Assembly: GCA_031289815.1 (NCBI GenBank)
Contig: JAITOS010000006.1
Span: 1 to 8,892 of the forward strand
From: Peptococcaceae bacterium
GTDB lineage: Bacteria > Bacillota > Desulfitobacteriia > Desulfitobacteriales > Desulfitobacteriaceae
Direction of reading: 5' to 3'
DNA length: 8,892 nucleotides
In this document: positions 1 to 7,062 of the stretch, one piece after another
Layout of the letters: each line of letters opens with the position of its first letter
Position numbering within the stretch: the first letter of the stretch is position 1
Made by a program: the position numbers and the translations under genes
The notes under the pieces: generated by a model
Told to the model about the DNA's origin: nothing
The model's database searches: none
What the model saw: only the letters and a program-made list of their open reading frames with translations

Positions 1-95
1 GCCAAAAACCCCAGCGCGCCTTCAAGACCGGGCGCGCTTATGTCGATAACAGATACATAGAAAAAAAGCGGAGCGGGAGAAGTGGGAGTGGGACA

Positions 96-557
96 GTGAA
101 AGGGAGCGGGAAAATCAGAAAGCTGTACAGTCTTGGCAAGCGGACGCTTTTGTGCGGGGGGGTCTTCCTGTTGCTGGGAGCGGTGCGTTTGACGCTCTTG
201 GTCGTCCCCTTTAAACATATCGCCGCCAGACTGGGAGAGAAGATGGGGGAATCGCCGGACGCGGAAAGCTGGCCAGCGGGCCGCAAGGCGGCCAGGATCG
301 GCTGGGCGGTAGGGAAGATGAGCCGCTATACCCCCTGGGAAAGCAAATGCCTGGTGCAGGCGGTGACGGCGCACCTCCTGCTGCGCCTGTTCGGGTTGTC
401 CTATACCTTATATCTGGGACTGGGACTGGAAAAGGACGAGGACGGCAAGCTGAGCGCCCACGCCTGGCTGCGCTGCGGTGACTTGATCATCACCGGCGGT
501 CGGGAAAAAGAGGGTTTTCGCTCCGTGGCGCAGTTCGCCGGGGCCGGACGGCGCTGA
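96..557 (+). CDS. Lasso peptide biosynthesis B2 protein (leader peptidase, transglutaminase-like fold)
   Basis: This 153-residue protein matches the B2 family of lasso-peptide maturation (PF13471-type transglutaminase-like cysteine protease). B2 removes the leader from the precursor, working with the leader-binding B1 protein, before the ATP-dependent cyclase (C) closes the macrolactam. The N-terminal part has a basic start, a hydrophobic stretch (about residues 17-37) and the VPFKHIAARLG segment typical of B2. The catalytic core is visible: Cys85 in WESKCLVQA, His122 in AHAWLRCGD, and probably Asp129 as the third member, followed by ITGG and a final FRSVAQF strand. Length is normal for B2. 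The GTG start at 96 follows a purine-rich run containing GGGAG, with no better ATG nearby; the frame stays open to the window edge, so the start is not certain. No A, B1 or C gene is in the window, so partners must lie upstream. A hairpin directly downstream suggests it ends its operon. Confidence 0.85.
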   Translation: MKGSGKIRKLYSLGKRTLLCGGVFLLLGAVRLTLLVVPFKHIAARLGEKMGESPDAESWPAGRKAARIGWAVGKMSRYTPWESKCLVQAVTAHLLLRLFGLSYTLYLGLGLEKDEDGKLSAHAWLRCGDLIITGGREKEGFRSVAQFAGAGRR

Positions 558-573
558 AAATCATGGCAACGAG

Positions 574-598
574 AGAAAGGCGCTGACAGCGCCTTTCT
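574..598 (+). terminator. Rho-independent-type hairpin between convergent genes
   Basis: AGAAAGGCGCT and AGCGCCTTTCT form a perfect 11-bp stem around the loop GAC, 16 bases after the B2 stop codon. The following tail (GAAATTTTATC) is only moderately T-rich. Because the stem itself is flanked by A and T runs, it could also stop the minus-strand propeller gene that ends at 654, so a shared bidirectional terminator is likely. The remaining bases between the two stop codons hold nothing else that I recognise. Confidence 0.75.
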
Positions 599-653
599 GA
601 AATTTTATCGCTTCTTTGCCCCGATAGCTACACTACATACCGCAAGTACCGCC

Positions 654-2240
654 CTAATGACGGCAATCACAGGAGCTGTTACACGCAGTATTCTTTAATT
701 GCGGAGGGAAGAAATCGGAAGGGAAGGGAGTTCGCGCCGGGTCAGAGAAATCTTCGCAGGGATTTGCCAGAGAACTGGGGAATTCTTCGCAGGGCGGCGG
801 TTCCGGGCAGAAGCCGAAGGCCGGAATCAGCAGCTGAACCGTGCCGGTGACTTTGACGACGACGAAAATACCGAGGGTGAGTTCGACCGCATCGCCGCTG
901 AATAGGGGATTGGACAGCAATTCGCTTCTCGTTTCCACGCGCAAGTTGAAATCAAATTCCGAGCGGGTCGGCGGGAAATAGAGGACGATATCCTTGGCGA
1001 TATCCGGTAAATTGCCGGAGAGGGTGAAGGTCTGGCAGGAATCGCGCAGGGTGAGGGTATAGGGGATCTGAAGGGTGAGCTGAACCCTGGAGAAATTCGG
1101 CCGTGAGGGAATCGGCGTGACGACGACGCTGTCGGGCAGGATTAAACCGTTGGCGAAGGTGATTCGGGCAAAGTGATAGGCTGGCTGGCACGACGACTGG
1201 CAGTTTTCCGGCAGGGCGATCGAAAAGGCGGGGAAGCATTCGCGCTGCTGGCAGCTGGCGTATACTTTTTCGACGATGATGCAGACCGATTCGGTGATTT
1301 TCTCCACTTGGCAAGGATCGTCAAAGTCGCAGACCGGGTGGCTTGGCGCAGCGGCGCAGCCGATGATGACGCCGTGGGGACAATAAGGCGCGGGAATATT
1401 CGCCTGAACCGTGTGGCTGGCGGTGTTGACGATACTAAGAGAATGATCCGCCTGATTGACCACCCAAAGCTGCTGTCCGTCGGGAGATACGGTGAGATCA
1501 AAAGGACCGCCGCAGACAGGAATGACGGCGATGCTGTCCAGCCGCTGCTCGGAAATCACATGGACGTCGTTCGATTCATGATTCGTGACGTACAGATCAT
1601 GCGGGCAGCAGGGATTGGCGGCGATTCTAACCGGCGAACAGCCTACGGGGATCGTGGCTAACAGGGTAAATGTAGTGGTATCAAAGACGCTGACGCTATT
1701 GCCGCCGTTATTTACCACGAACAGTTTGGTATCATCCGAACTGGTTATTAAACCGCTCGGTGCTATGCCGGCAGGAATCGTATAGAGCAGGGTATGGGTG
1801 AAGGGATCAATGACGGATACGGTGTTACAGGCGCTGTTGCTGACATAGAGGCGGCAGCCGTCTTGGGACAGGGCGGCGTCCAGGGGGCAATTGCCGACGG
1901 GGATGGTGGCCAGGACGGATTCGCTGGGAATACAGAGGACGGAGACGGTGCCGCTTCCGGAGTTGACGACGTAGGCGGTGACGCCCGCGGAGTCGATGAC
2001 CACAGCGGTGGGAGCGGTTCCTACCGGGATCACCGCCAATACTTGCTTGCTGGAGGCGCATAAGATAGAAACGGTATTGCTTCCTGAATTTGGGACGATA
2101 ACCCTGGAACCATCCGGAGAGATTTGGGGAAAATAAGGAGTAATCCCTACCGGAATGGTAGTGACTAACGTTTCACTATACACATCGTATACAGCGACGG
2201 CGTTGTCGAGGGTAACCCAAGCGTGGGTTTCGAATAACAT
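654..2240 (-). CDS. YVTN beta-propeller protein with Cys-rich C-terminal domain
   Basis: This 528-residue protein has two parts. Residues about 10-300 contain seven copies of a roughly 42-residue YVTN-type repeat; each carries a VSV(I/F/L) strand and an (L/V)xxIPVGxxP turn, at about 15-35, 57-77, 99-119, 141-161, 183-203, 226-246 and 268-288, giving a complete seven-bladed propeller. Residues about 304-480 form a separate beta-rich domain that opens with the Cys-dense stretch VCIIVEKVYASCQQREC. It contains IPYTLTLRD and ends in a Pro/Cys tail finishing CNSSCDCRH. There are 25 cysteines in total. No signal peptide or membrane segment is visible, so it is predicted cytoplasmic at synthesis. The ATG at 2240 has a strong AAGGAGGG site 10 bases upstream. 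Propellers of this type usually bind proteins or ligands. The C-terminal domain vaguely resembles DUF3794/SPOCS-like spore-associated domains, so a disulfide-linked spore-coat role is a hypothesis only. Confidence 0.8.
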   Translation of the reverse strand: MLFETHAWVTLDNAVAVYDVYSETLVTTIPVGITPYFPQISPDGSRVIVPNSGSNTVSILCASSKQVLAVIPVGTAPTAVVIDSAGVTAYVVNSGSGTVSVLCIPSESVLATIPVGNCPLDAALSQDGCRLYVSNSACNTVSVIDPFTHTLLYTIPAGIAPSGLITSSDDTKLFVVNNGGNSVSVFDTTTFTLLATIPVGCSPVRIAANPCCPHDLYVTNHESNDVHVISEQRLDSIAVIPVCGGPFDLTVSPDGQQLWVVNQADHSLSIVNTASHTVQANIPAPYCPHGVIIGCAAAPSHPVCDFDDPCQVEKITESVCIIVEKVYASCQQRECFPAFSIALPENCQSSCQPAYHFARITFANGLILPDSVVVTPIPSRPNFSRVQLTLQIPYTLTLRDSCQTFTLSGNLPDIAKDIVLYFPPTRSEFDFNLRVETRSELLSNPLFSGDAVELTLGIFVVVKVTGTVQLLIPAFGFCPEPPPCEEFPSSLANPCEDFSDPARTPFPSDFFPPQLKNTACNSSCDCRH

Positions 2241-2281
2241 TTTGCTATTTCCCTCCTTAAATTTATGGTGACGATTTGGAG

Positions 2282-2310
2282 AATGCTATGTGATCACCGT
2301 ATTCTATTCA
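2282..2310 (-). promoter_or_regulatory. Candidate sporulation (sigma-E-like) promoter of the propeller gene
   Basis: Read on the minus strand, TGAATA is followed after 14 bases by CATAGCATT. This resembles the sigma-E pattern of an ATA-containing -35 region and a CATAnnnT -10 at 13-15 bases. A perfect palindrome GTGATCAC (2290-2297) lies in the spacer and overlaps the -10 by one base. It sits about 40 bases upstream of the start codon. I see no good sigma-70 hexamer pair in the same region. The match is to a short degenerate consensus, so this is suggestive only. Confidence 0.3.
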
Positions 2311-2374
2311 AGGAGGGGAAAGGGTGTTACAACATCAGGCGTGTTCACCGCGCTTCCTTCAGCCAAAACCACGC

Positions 2375-2417
2375 AAAAAAGAGAGCGGCCCCCGCCAGAC
2401 CGGTTTCAAGTCTGGCG
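2375..2417 (-). terminator. Candidate terminator of the CAP-domain gene
   Basis: On the minus strand, just past the CAP-gene stop at 2449, CGCCAGAC and GTCTGGCG form a perfect 8-bp stem (2393-2417) around a 9-base loop. A run of six T (2380-2375) follows after a 12-base GC-rich spacer. That gap is longer than usual for an intrinsic terminator, so efficiency is uncertain. It lies between the two minus-strand genes and implies they are transcribed separately. Confidence 0.5.
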
Positions 2418-2448
2418 CGCGGCAGCTCCCTTGCAACAAAAATCAAAG

Positions 2449-3264
2449 CTATTCCTGCAAAAACTCCTGAACGTAGAGGTTTCCGTAAGAGCTGCCATAA
2501 GCAACGCCAACGCCCAGGTGGGTAAAGCGCGGGTCGAGAATATTTTCTCTGTGGCCGGAGCTCTGCATCCAAGCGGCCATCGCCGCGGCAACCGTCTGAT
2601 TACCGCCGATGTTTTCACCGGCCCATTGAACGGTCAAGCCAAAACTTTGCATCAAAGCCCAGGGGCTGCCATAGGTAGGGGAAGTATGATCAAAGTAGTT
2701 GTTGGTCTTCATATCCGCGGCCTTAGCCCGGGCGGCCGCAACCAGGCGAAGGTCGATTTGCAAAGGCTGAACGCCGGCGGCGGCGCGTTCTTTATTGACC
2801 AAATTCAGCATTTCCTGTTCATCGGCGCTGAGTTCAGTAGCGGAGGGAACGGAAGAGGGGTTGGACGCCGGCGGAACGGAGGTGGAATCAGCGGGCCGCT
2901 GAACCGACGAAACGCCGGCAGGCTGGGAGGGGGCTATGTTGCAGGACTGGGAAGGGCGCAGGTTACGCGGGGAGGAAGGGAGGGCGGCGGGGCTGCATGA
3001 TTGAGCGGGAAGAGCACCGCAGTTCAGAGCGGCCTCTTGGGTCGGCTGGCAGAGAGCGGATAGAGAAGAGGGGAGGCGCCAGCCTTTGAGGGAAACGGTA
3101 GCGCAGTCGTTGGCCGCCGTTGGGGTTAGCGGCGCCGCGCAGCCGGAGTTAATCCGGACGACGGATCCGCAGGATGAAGGGGCGGTCGCGGCTTGGACCG
3201 GAATGGCCGCGCCAAGGGCCAAAGCGCCCGTCAGGAGTCCGATAGCCAGTTTTGATGGTTTCAT
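2449..3264 (-). CDS. Secreted CAP-domain (YkwD/SCP-like) protein with Cys/Pro/Ser-rich linker
   Basis: This 271-residue protein has three parts. Residues 1-25 form a signal peptide: basic MKPSK, a hydrophobic core (LAIGLLTGALALG) and a probable cut after VQA. Residues 26-147 are a low-complexity linker rich in Pro, Ser and Ala with seven cysteines (32, 42, 54, 72, 82, 90, 108). Residues about 148-271 are a CAP domain of the bacterial YkwD type, with LNLVNKERAAAG, NNYFDHTSPTYGSP, WAGENIG, SSGHRENIL and GVGVAYG in the usual order. His193, Glu217 and His238 line up with the conserved CAP cavity residues. The biochemical activity of bacterial CAP domains is not settled; many are cell-wall or spore-surface associated. 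I chose the ATG at 3264 because AAGGAGG lies 9 bases upstream and the signal peptide begins there; a start 21 codons further upstream (3327) has neither. It has its own terminator-like hairpin downstream. Confidence 0.88.
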   Translation of the reverse strand: MKPSKLAIGLLTGALALGAAIPVQAATAPSSCGSVVRINSGCAAPLTPTAANDCATVSLKGWRLPSSLSALCQPTQEAALNCGALPAQSCSPAALPSSPRNLRPSQSCNIAPSQPAGVSSVQRPADSTSVPPASNPSSVPSATELSADEQEMLNLVNKERAAAGVQPLQIDLRLVAAARAKAADMKTNNYFDHTSPTYGSPWALMQSFGLTVQWAGENIGGNQTVAAAMAAWMQSSGHRENILDPRFTHLGVGVAYGSSYGNLYVQEFLQE

Positions 3265-3624
3265 GACAAAAATCCTCCTTAAATTTTGCAAACTACTGAG
3301 GCTCAAGAGACAACTTGAGTTTAACACATATGTAGTCAGTTAAGGAAGAGGTAATATATGGGAGATAAAGCGAATTTTTCTAACTTATAAAAAGAAGGGT
3401 ATCATACGATAATAATAGTAACGCTTCAAAGCGGGAAAAACCTCCTTAAAATTATAGCGCAAAATTATCGTACATAAAAATGATTTGTCTGGCAGGAAAT
3501 AGTTATGAGGTTGTCAAAAAGAACCTAGAGTGAGATTTTTATATGGACTGGCGGCGGCGCGGGATTTCATTGTAAAATAAAAGGCAGTATCGGCCCCGGC
3601 AAGGGTAGAAAGCGGAGTGAACGT
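3265..3624. other. AT-rich intergenic region between divergent genes
   Basis: This 360-base gap separates the minus-strand CAP gene from cdaA and is noticeably more AT-rich than its surroundings, especially from about 3320 to 3550. Near the CAP start there is a 6-bp inverted repeat, CTCAAG/CTTGAG (3302-3319), that would form a small hairpin in the CAP mRNA leader. On the minus strand a perfect TATAAT (3456-3451) is followed by AAGGAGG (3447-3441) and a small CGCTT/AAGCG inverted repeat (3421-3433). On the + strand GGCAGGAAAT (3491-3500) precedes TTGTCA (3511-3516). I could not identify a convincing sigma-70 promoter for cdaA: TTGTCA has no good -10 partner at 16-18 bases, and TAAAAT at 3573-3578 has no -35. 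No gene longer than a few codons is supported here. Confidence 0.5.
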
Positions 3625-4437
3625 GTGAGTGTGATCTTAGCCCAATTAAAACAGCTGTTGCAATGGCGCTCGGTTCTGGACGTCGCGATTGTCGCCTTGG
3701 TCCTGTATCAGCTGTTCATGCTGATCAAAGGGACGCGGGCGGTACAGCTTTTGAACGGCTTGATCATCTTGCTGGTGGTTTCCAATCTTTCTGACTATTT
3801 GCAGCTGGGGACGATTAGCTGGCTGCTCGATCAGGTGTGGAAGGTGATCTTTTTTGCCTTGCCGGTTGTTTTTCAGCCGGAATTGCGGCGGGCCTTGGAA
3901 CAGCTGGGGCGGGGCAAGTTTTTTGTCCGCCATGCCACGCACGTGGGCCCGGAAGATTTGCTCAGAACGATTAAGGAATTGGTGCGCTGTACCCAGGTGC
4001 TGTCCAAAAACCGGATCGGCGCGCTTCTGGTGCTGGAACGCCAGACCGGCATTCAGGATATCATCGAAACGGGGATCAAAATCGACGGCGTGGTATCTTC
4101 CGAATTTCTGGTGAATATTTTCGTTCCCAATACGCCTCTGCACGACGGAGCGGTGATCATCCGCGCCGACCGGGTCGCGGCAGCCGGTTGTTTTTTGCCC
4201 CTGTCAGAAAATCCTAACATCCAAAAGGAATTAGGGACCAGGCATCGGGCGGCTTTGGGACTGACCGAGGTCAGCGACGCTTTGGTGGTGGTGGTTTCCG
4301 AAGAAACCGGCGCGATTTCCGTCGCTTTGGATGGCAGGCTGACGCGTTTTCTGGATGAAAAGGCGCTTCATGACTTGTTAATCCGTGAATTACAGGCGGA
4401 AAAACCCAGTGCGTCCATTTTGCCGTGGAGGAGGTAG
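3625..4437 (+). CDS. cdaA: Diadenylate cyclase CdaA (c-di-AMP synthase, membrane-bound)
   Basis: CdaA condenses two ATP into cyclic di-AMP, the second messenger that controls potassium and osmolyte transport and cell-wall homeostasis. The 270-residue length fits the family. Three N-terminal transmembrane segments (about residues 18-34, 40-56 and 63-83) are followed by a short linker and the DAC (DisA_N) catalytic domain (about 100-245). The two signature motifs are intact: DGA at 174-176 in PLHDGAVII and RHR in GTRHRAALG at 204-212. The GTG start at 3625 has AGCGGAG at 3611-3617, 7 bases upstream; a second GTG at 3631 is possible but less well spaced. It is the first gene of cdaA-cdaR-glmM, with cdaR starting 3 bases after its stop, so co-transcription and probably translational coupling are expected. 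In characterised Bacillota, CdaR and GlmM both bind CdaA and modulate it. Confidence 0.96.
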   Translation: MSVILAQLKQLLQWRSVLDVAIVALVLYQLFMLIKGTRAVQLLNGLIILLVVSNLSDYLQLGTISWLLDQVWKVIFFALPVVFQPELRRALEQLGRGKFFVRHATHVGPEDLLRTIKELVRCTQVLSKNRIGALLVLERQTGIQDIIETGIKIDGVVSSEFLVNIFVPNTPLHDGAVIIRADRVAAAGCFLPLSENPNIQKELGTRHRAALGLTEVSDALVVVVSEETGAISVALDGRLTRFLDEKALHDLLIRELQAEKPSASILPWRR

Positions 4438-4440
4438 GGA

Positions 4441-5661
4441 ATGTATCGCGTTTTGAAACGAAATCTTGTTTTTAAAATAGTTTCTTTGCTCATTGCCGTT
4501 CTGCTATGGTTCTGGGTCGTCAATCAGCATCACAGTCAGGCGCTGAGTGATAATTCCTTGACGATTCCCCTGTATACCCAGTCGATACCGGCGAATATTA
4601 TGGTGATGGACAAACTGCCCTCCGTCAGAGTTCGTTTATTGGGAACCAATCCCAGTGTGAGTACGAATGAAATATACGCCTATCTGGATCTCTCCCAGGC
4701 AACCGTTGGGAAGCAGACCTTTGCGGTTAAAATTGATGAGATTCCAGGCGTTCAGGTGGTGGAGATTTTACCGATGGAGGTGACGCTGACGCTCGACCAG
4801 GTGCGGGAGAAGGCGGTGCCCGTGGTGGTAAATATCAGCGGCAGTCCGGCAAACGCCTATGAAATGGGTCAGGTGATCGTCCGGCCTTCGGCTGTCAACG
4901 TGCGGGGACCGGGTTCCCTTTTAGAGAATCTGGACAGGGTGACGACGGAAATCAGCGTAGAAGGAGCGATGGCTTCGCTTCAGGTTTCCCGGCCGGTATC
5001 GATTGCGGATACGGATGGCAAGCCCGTCACCGGCCCGGACGCGACGGTGAATGTGTTTAATATATCCCCGCAAAGCGTGGATATCATCGTGCCGATTATA
5101 CCGAAAGAGCTGGCCAGCAAACGAATTCCGGTAAAATTAACCAGCGTAGGGAATCCGGCGGTCGGGTTTGCCTTGAGGGGCTTGTCGCCGTATCCGGAGA
5201 ATATTTTGCTGTATGGAACGGAGGAAGATCTGCTCAGAATTGACGCGCTGAGCCCGTCGGCGGTAGATATATCGAATTTGAGCGAAGACGGCGTGTTTCC
5301 CATTGCCTTGGATAAAATCAGCCTGCCCGACGGCGTGACGATCGCGCCGGGGGCGACGCTTTCCGCAGTCGCCAGCATTGGGATGGCCGCCGTGGAAAGG
5401 CGTGTCAGCGCTCCGGTCTTCTTGCGGAATTTATCGGCGCGGCTGGAACTTGAAGCGGAAATACCGCCGTTGGATATCGTGGTCAAAGGCTATCCGGAGA
5501 TTGTCTTCGTCCTCGGGGTTCAGGATATCTCGCTTTGGGTCGAGGCTGGCGAATTGAGCGCCGGAGAGCATTTGAATACGGCTGTGAACTGGAAATTACC
5601 CGCCGGGGCGGAAATGATCGATATTCCCCGGCTGGACTTCCGGCTGCAAGAAAAGCCGTAG
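4441..5661 (+). CDS. cdaR: CdaA regulatory protein CdaR (YbbR-domain protein)
   Basis: CdaR is the membrane-anchored regulator of CdaA. The 406-residue protein begins with a short basic N-terminus and one transmembrane helix (about residues 9-27, IVSLLIAVLLWFWVVN). Extracytoplasmic YbbR-type beta domains follow, at about 30-117, 120-212, 215-305 and a more divergent one at 310-403. Recurrent features are the V.V.P..V.VRGP..LL..LDRV pattern near 146-168 and its counterpart near 232-275. Family members vary in repeat number, and this length fits three complete domains plus one degenerate copy. ATG 4441 follows GGAGGAGG and lies only 3 bases after the cdaA stop. The family has no known enzyme activity; the extracellular domains are thought to sense envelope state and affect c-di-AMP synthesis through the membrane contact with CdaA. 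Confidence 0.93.
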   Translation: MYRVLKRNLVFKIVSLLIAVLLWFWVVNQHHSQALSDNSLTIPLYTQSIPANIMVMDKLPSVRVRLLGTNPSVSTNEIYAYLDLSQATVGKQTFAVKIDEIPGVQVVEILPMEVTLTLDQVREKAVPVVVNISGSPANAYEMGQVIVRPSAVNVRGPGSLLENLDRVTTEISVEGAMASLQVSRPVSIADTDGKPVTGPDATVNVFNISPQSVDIIVPIIPKELASKRIPVKLTSVGNPAVGFALRGLSPYPENILLYGTEEDLLRIDALSPSAVDISNLSEDGVFPIALDKISLPDGVTIAPGATLSAVASIGMAAVERRVSAPVFLRNLSARLELEAEIPPLDIVVKGYPEIVFVLGVQDISLWVEAGELSAGEHLNTAVNWKLPAGAEMIDIPRLDFRLQEKP

Positions 5662-5703
5662 CGCAGCTTGTTTTTTAGCAGAGGAAAGGGAAAGGGGTTT
5701 GAA

Positions 5704-7053
5704 ATGGGAAAACTGTTTGGGACAGACGGGGTGCGGGGGGTCGCGAATAAAGAGCTTACAGCCGGTCTGGCTTTTCGTCTGGGGCAGGCGGGAGCCTACG
5801 CGCTGAGCAGGGAGCATTCGCATCCGCGGATTATCATTGGCAAAGACACCCGTATTTCCTGCGATATGCTGGAAGCCGCCTTGATCGCCGGGATTTGCTC
5901 CGTAGGCGCGGATGTGCTGAAAGTAGGCGTACTGCCGACGCCGGGAATCGCTTATCTGACCCGTACCCTGGAAGTCAGCGCCGGCGTCGTGATTTCCGCT
6001 TCGCACAATCCCGTAGAGGATAATGGCATCAAATTCTTTTCCGAGATCGGCTATAAATTGCCGGATACGGTGGAAGACGAGATTGAAAGGATCGTCCTTA
6101 GCGAGGAAAAGCCCTGGGAGCTTCCCGTCGGCGCGGAAATCGGCCGAGTGATCGAAGTCAAAGACGCGGAAAAGCTATACGTTGATTTTCTTAAAAGTAC
6201 GGTCAACGGACGTTTAGAGGGGCTCAAGGTGGTGTTGGATTGCGCGAACGGCGCGTCTTCCGCCGTCGGGCCCAAATTGCTGCAAGAATTGGGGGCCGAG
6301 GTGTTTCCCCTTTTTCATGAACCGGACGGGGTGAATATTAACGCCAACTGCGGTTCCACGCATCCGGAAGCGCTTCAAAGAGCCGTGCTGAAATATGGGG
6401 CGCATATAGGACTGGCGAACGACGGGGACGCCGACCGTTTGCTGGCGGTGGACGAACACGGCAGATTGATTGACGGCGATTGTATCATGACGATCTGCGC
6501 CCTGGACAAAAAAGACAAGGGGATACTGTTAAACAATGCCGTCGTCGTGACCGTGATGAGCAATTTGGGTCTGCATCAGGCGTTAAAGAAGGCGGGGATC
6601 AAGGTATATGAGACGCAGGTGGGGGACCGCTATGTAGTGGAAGAACTGCTCCGCACGGGAACGAAGTTAGGCGGGGAGCAATCCGGACACATTATTTTCC
6701 TGGAATATAATACGACGGGAGACGGCTTGTTGACGGCGTTGCAGCTGCTCAGTATCGTTCAAGAGAAAAAACAGCCGCTGTCCGCTCTGACGGCGCAGAT
6801 GAAGCGCTTTCCTCAAGTCCTGCTGAACACCAGGGTCAAGGGAGAGAATAAAGAGGCTTTGATGAGCGACCGAGGGATTTTAGCGAAGATTGACGAGATC
6901 GCTCATACCTTGGGAGAGCAGGGGCGGATCTTTGTCCGGGCTTCCGGGACGGAACCGTTGATCCGGGTGATGGCGGAGGGCATGGATGAAGCGCAGCTGA
7001 AAAAGCTGGCGCAGGAAGTCGTGGATTTAGTCCGGCAGCGGGATGAAGCGTAA
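5704..7053 (+). CDS. glmM: Phosphoglucosamine mutase GlmM
   Basis: GlmM converts glucosamine-6-phosphate to glucosamine-1-phosphate, feeding UDP-GlcNAc and so peptidoglycan synthesis in the cytoplasm. The 449-residue length is standard. All four alpha-D-phosphohexomutase signatures are present: the catalytic phosphoserine loop SASHNP (98-103, Ser100), the magnesium loop DGDADR (240-245), the sugar-binding GEQSGH (324-329), and the phosphate-binding RASGTEP (412-418). The N-terminal FGTDGVRG is also typical. I chose ATG 5704 because the conserved MGKLFGTDG begins there and AAAGGGG lies 6 bases upstream; an in-frame TTG at 5668 would add 12 residues not seen in the family. The gene follows cdaR by 42 bases. 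In other Bacillota GlmM binds and inhibits CdaA, matching this operon order. The glmS gene that often follows is not here; instead a gene on the opposite strand ends 9 bases away. Confidence 0.97.
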   Translation: MGKLFGTDGVRGVANKELTAGLAFRLGQAGAYALSREHSHPRIIIGKDTRISCDMLEAALIAGICSVGADVLKVGVLPTPGIAYLTRTLEVSAGVVISASHNPVEDNGIKFFSEIGYKLPDTVEDEIERIVLSEEKPWELPVGAEIGRVIEVKDAEKLYVDFLKSTVNGRLEGLKVVLDCANGASSAVGPKLLQELGAEVFPLFHEPDGVNINANCGSTHPEALQRAVLKYGAHIGLANDGDADRLLAVDEHGRLIDGDCIMTICALDKKDKGILLNNAVVVTVMSNLGLHQALKKAGIKVYETQVGDRYVVEELLRTGTKLGGEQSGHIIFLEYNTTGDGLLTALQLLSIVQEKKQPLSALTAQMKRFPQVLLNTRVKGENKEALMSDRGILAKIDEIAHTLGEQGRIFVRASGTEPLIRVMAEGMDEAQLKKLAQEVVDLVRQRDEA

Positions 7054-7062
7054 GGAGGGGAC

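Noticed and set aside
29..60. Short sequence ending GALMSITDT then stop, looking like a Gly1...Asp8 lasso core
   Set aside because: A single residue after the ring Asp could not form a threaded tail, no leader is visible, and it is probably the end of an upstream frame or non-coding.
1173..1661. Long + strand open frames opposite the propeller gene (also 699-905, 1585-1785, 1794-2063)
   Set aside because: They are antisense shadows of a repetitive propeller gene with strong domain evidence, and their translations have no recognisable fold or good ribosome binding sites.
2290..3000. 236-codon + strand open frame from a GTG at 2290, with AGGAGGGG nearby
   Set aside because: It lies antisense to the well-supported CAP gene. 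The AGGAGGGG is downstream of the GTG and cannot serve it, and the translation is low-complexity Gly/Arg.
5668..5703. Upstream TTG start for glmM adding 12 residues
   Set aside because: The added residues are not part of the family N-terminus and no ribosome binding site is properly placed, while ATG 5704 has both.
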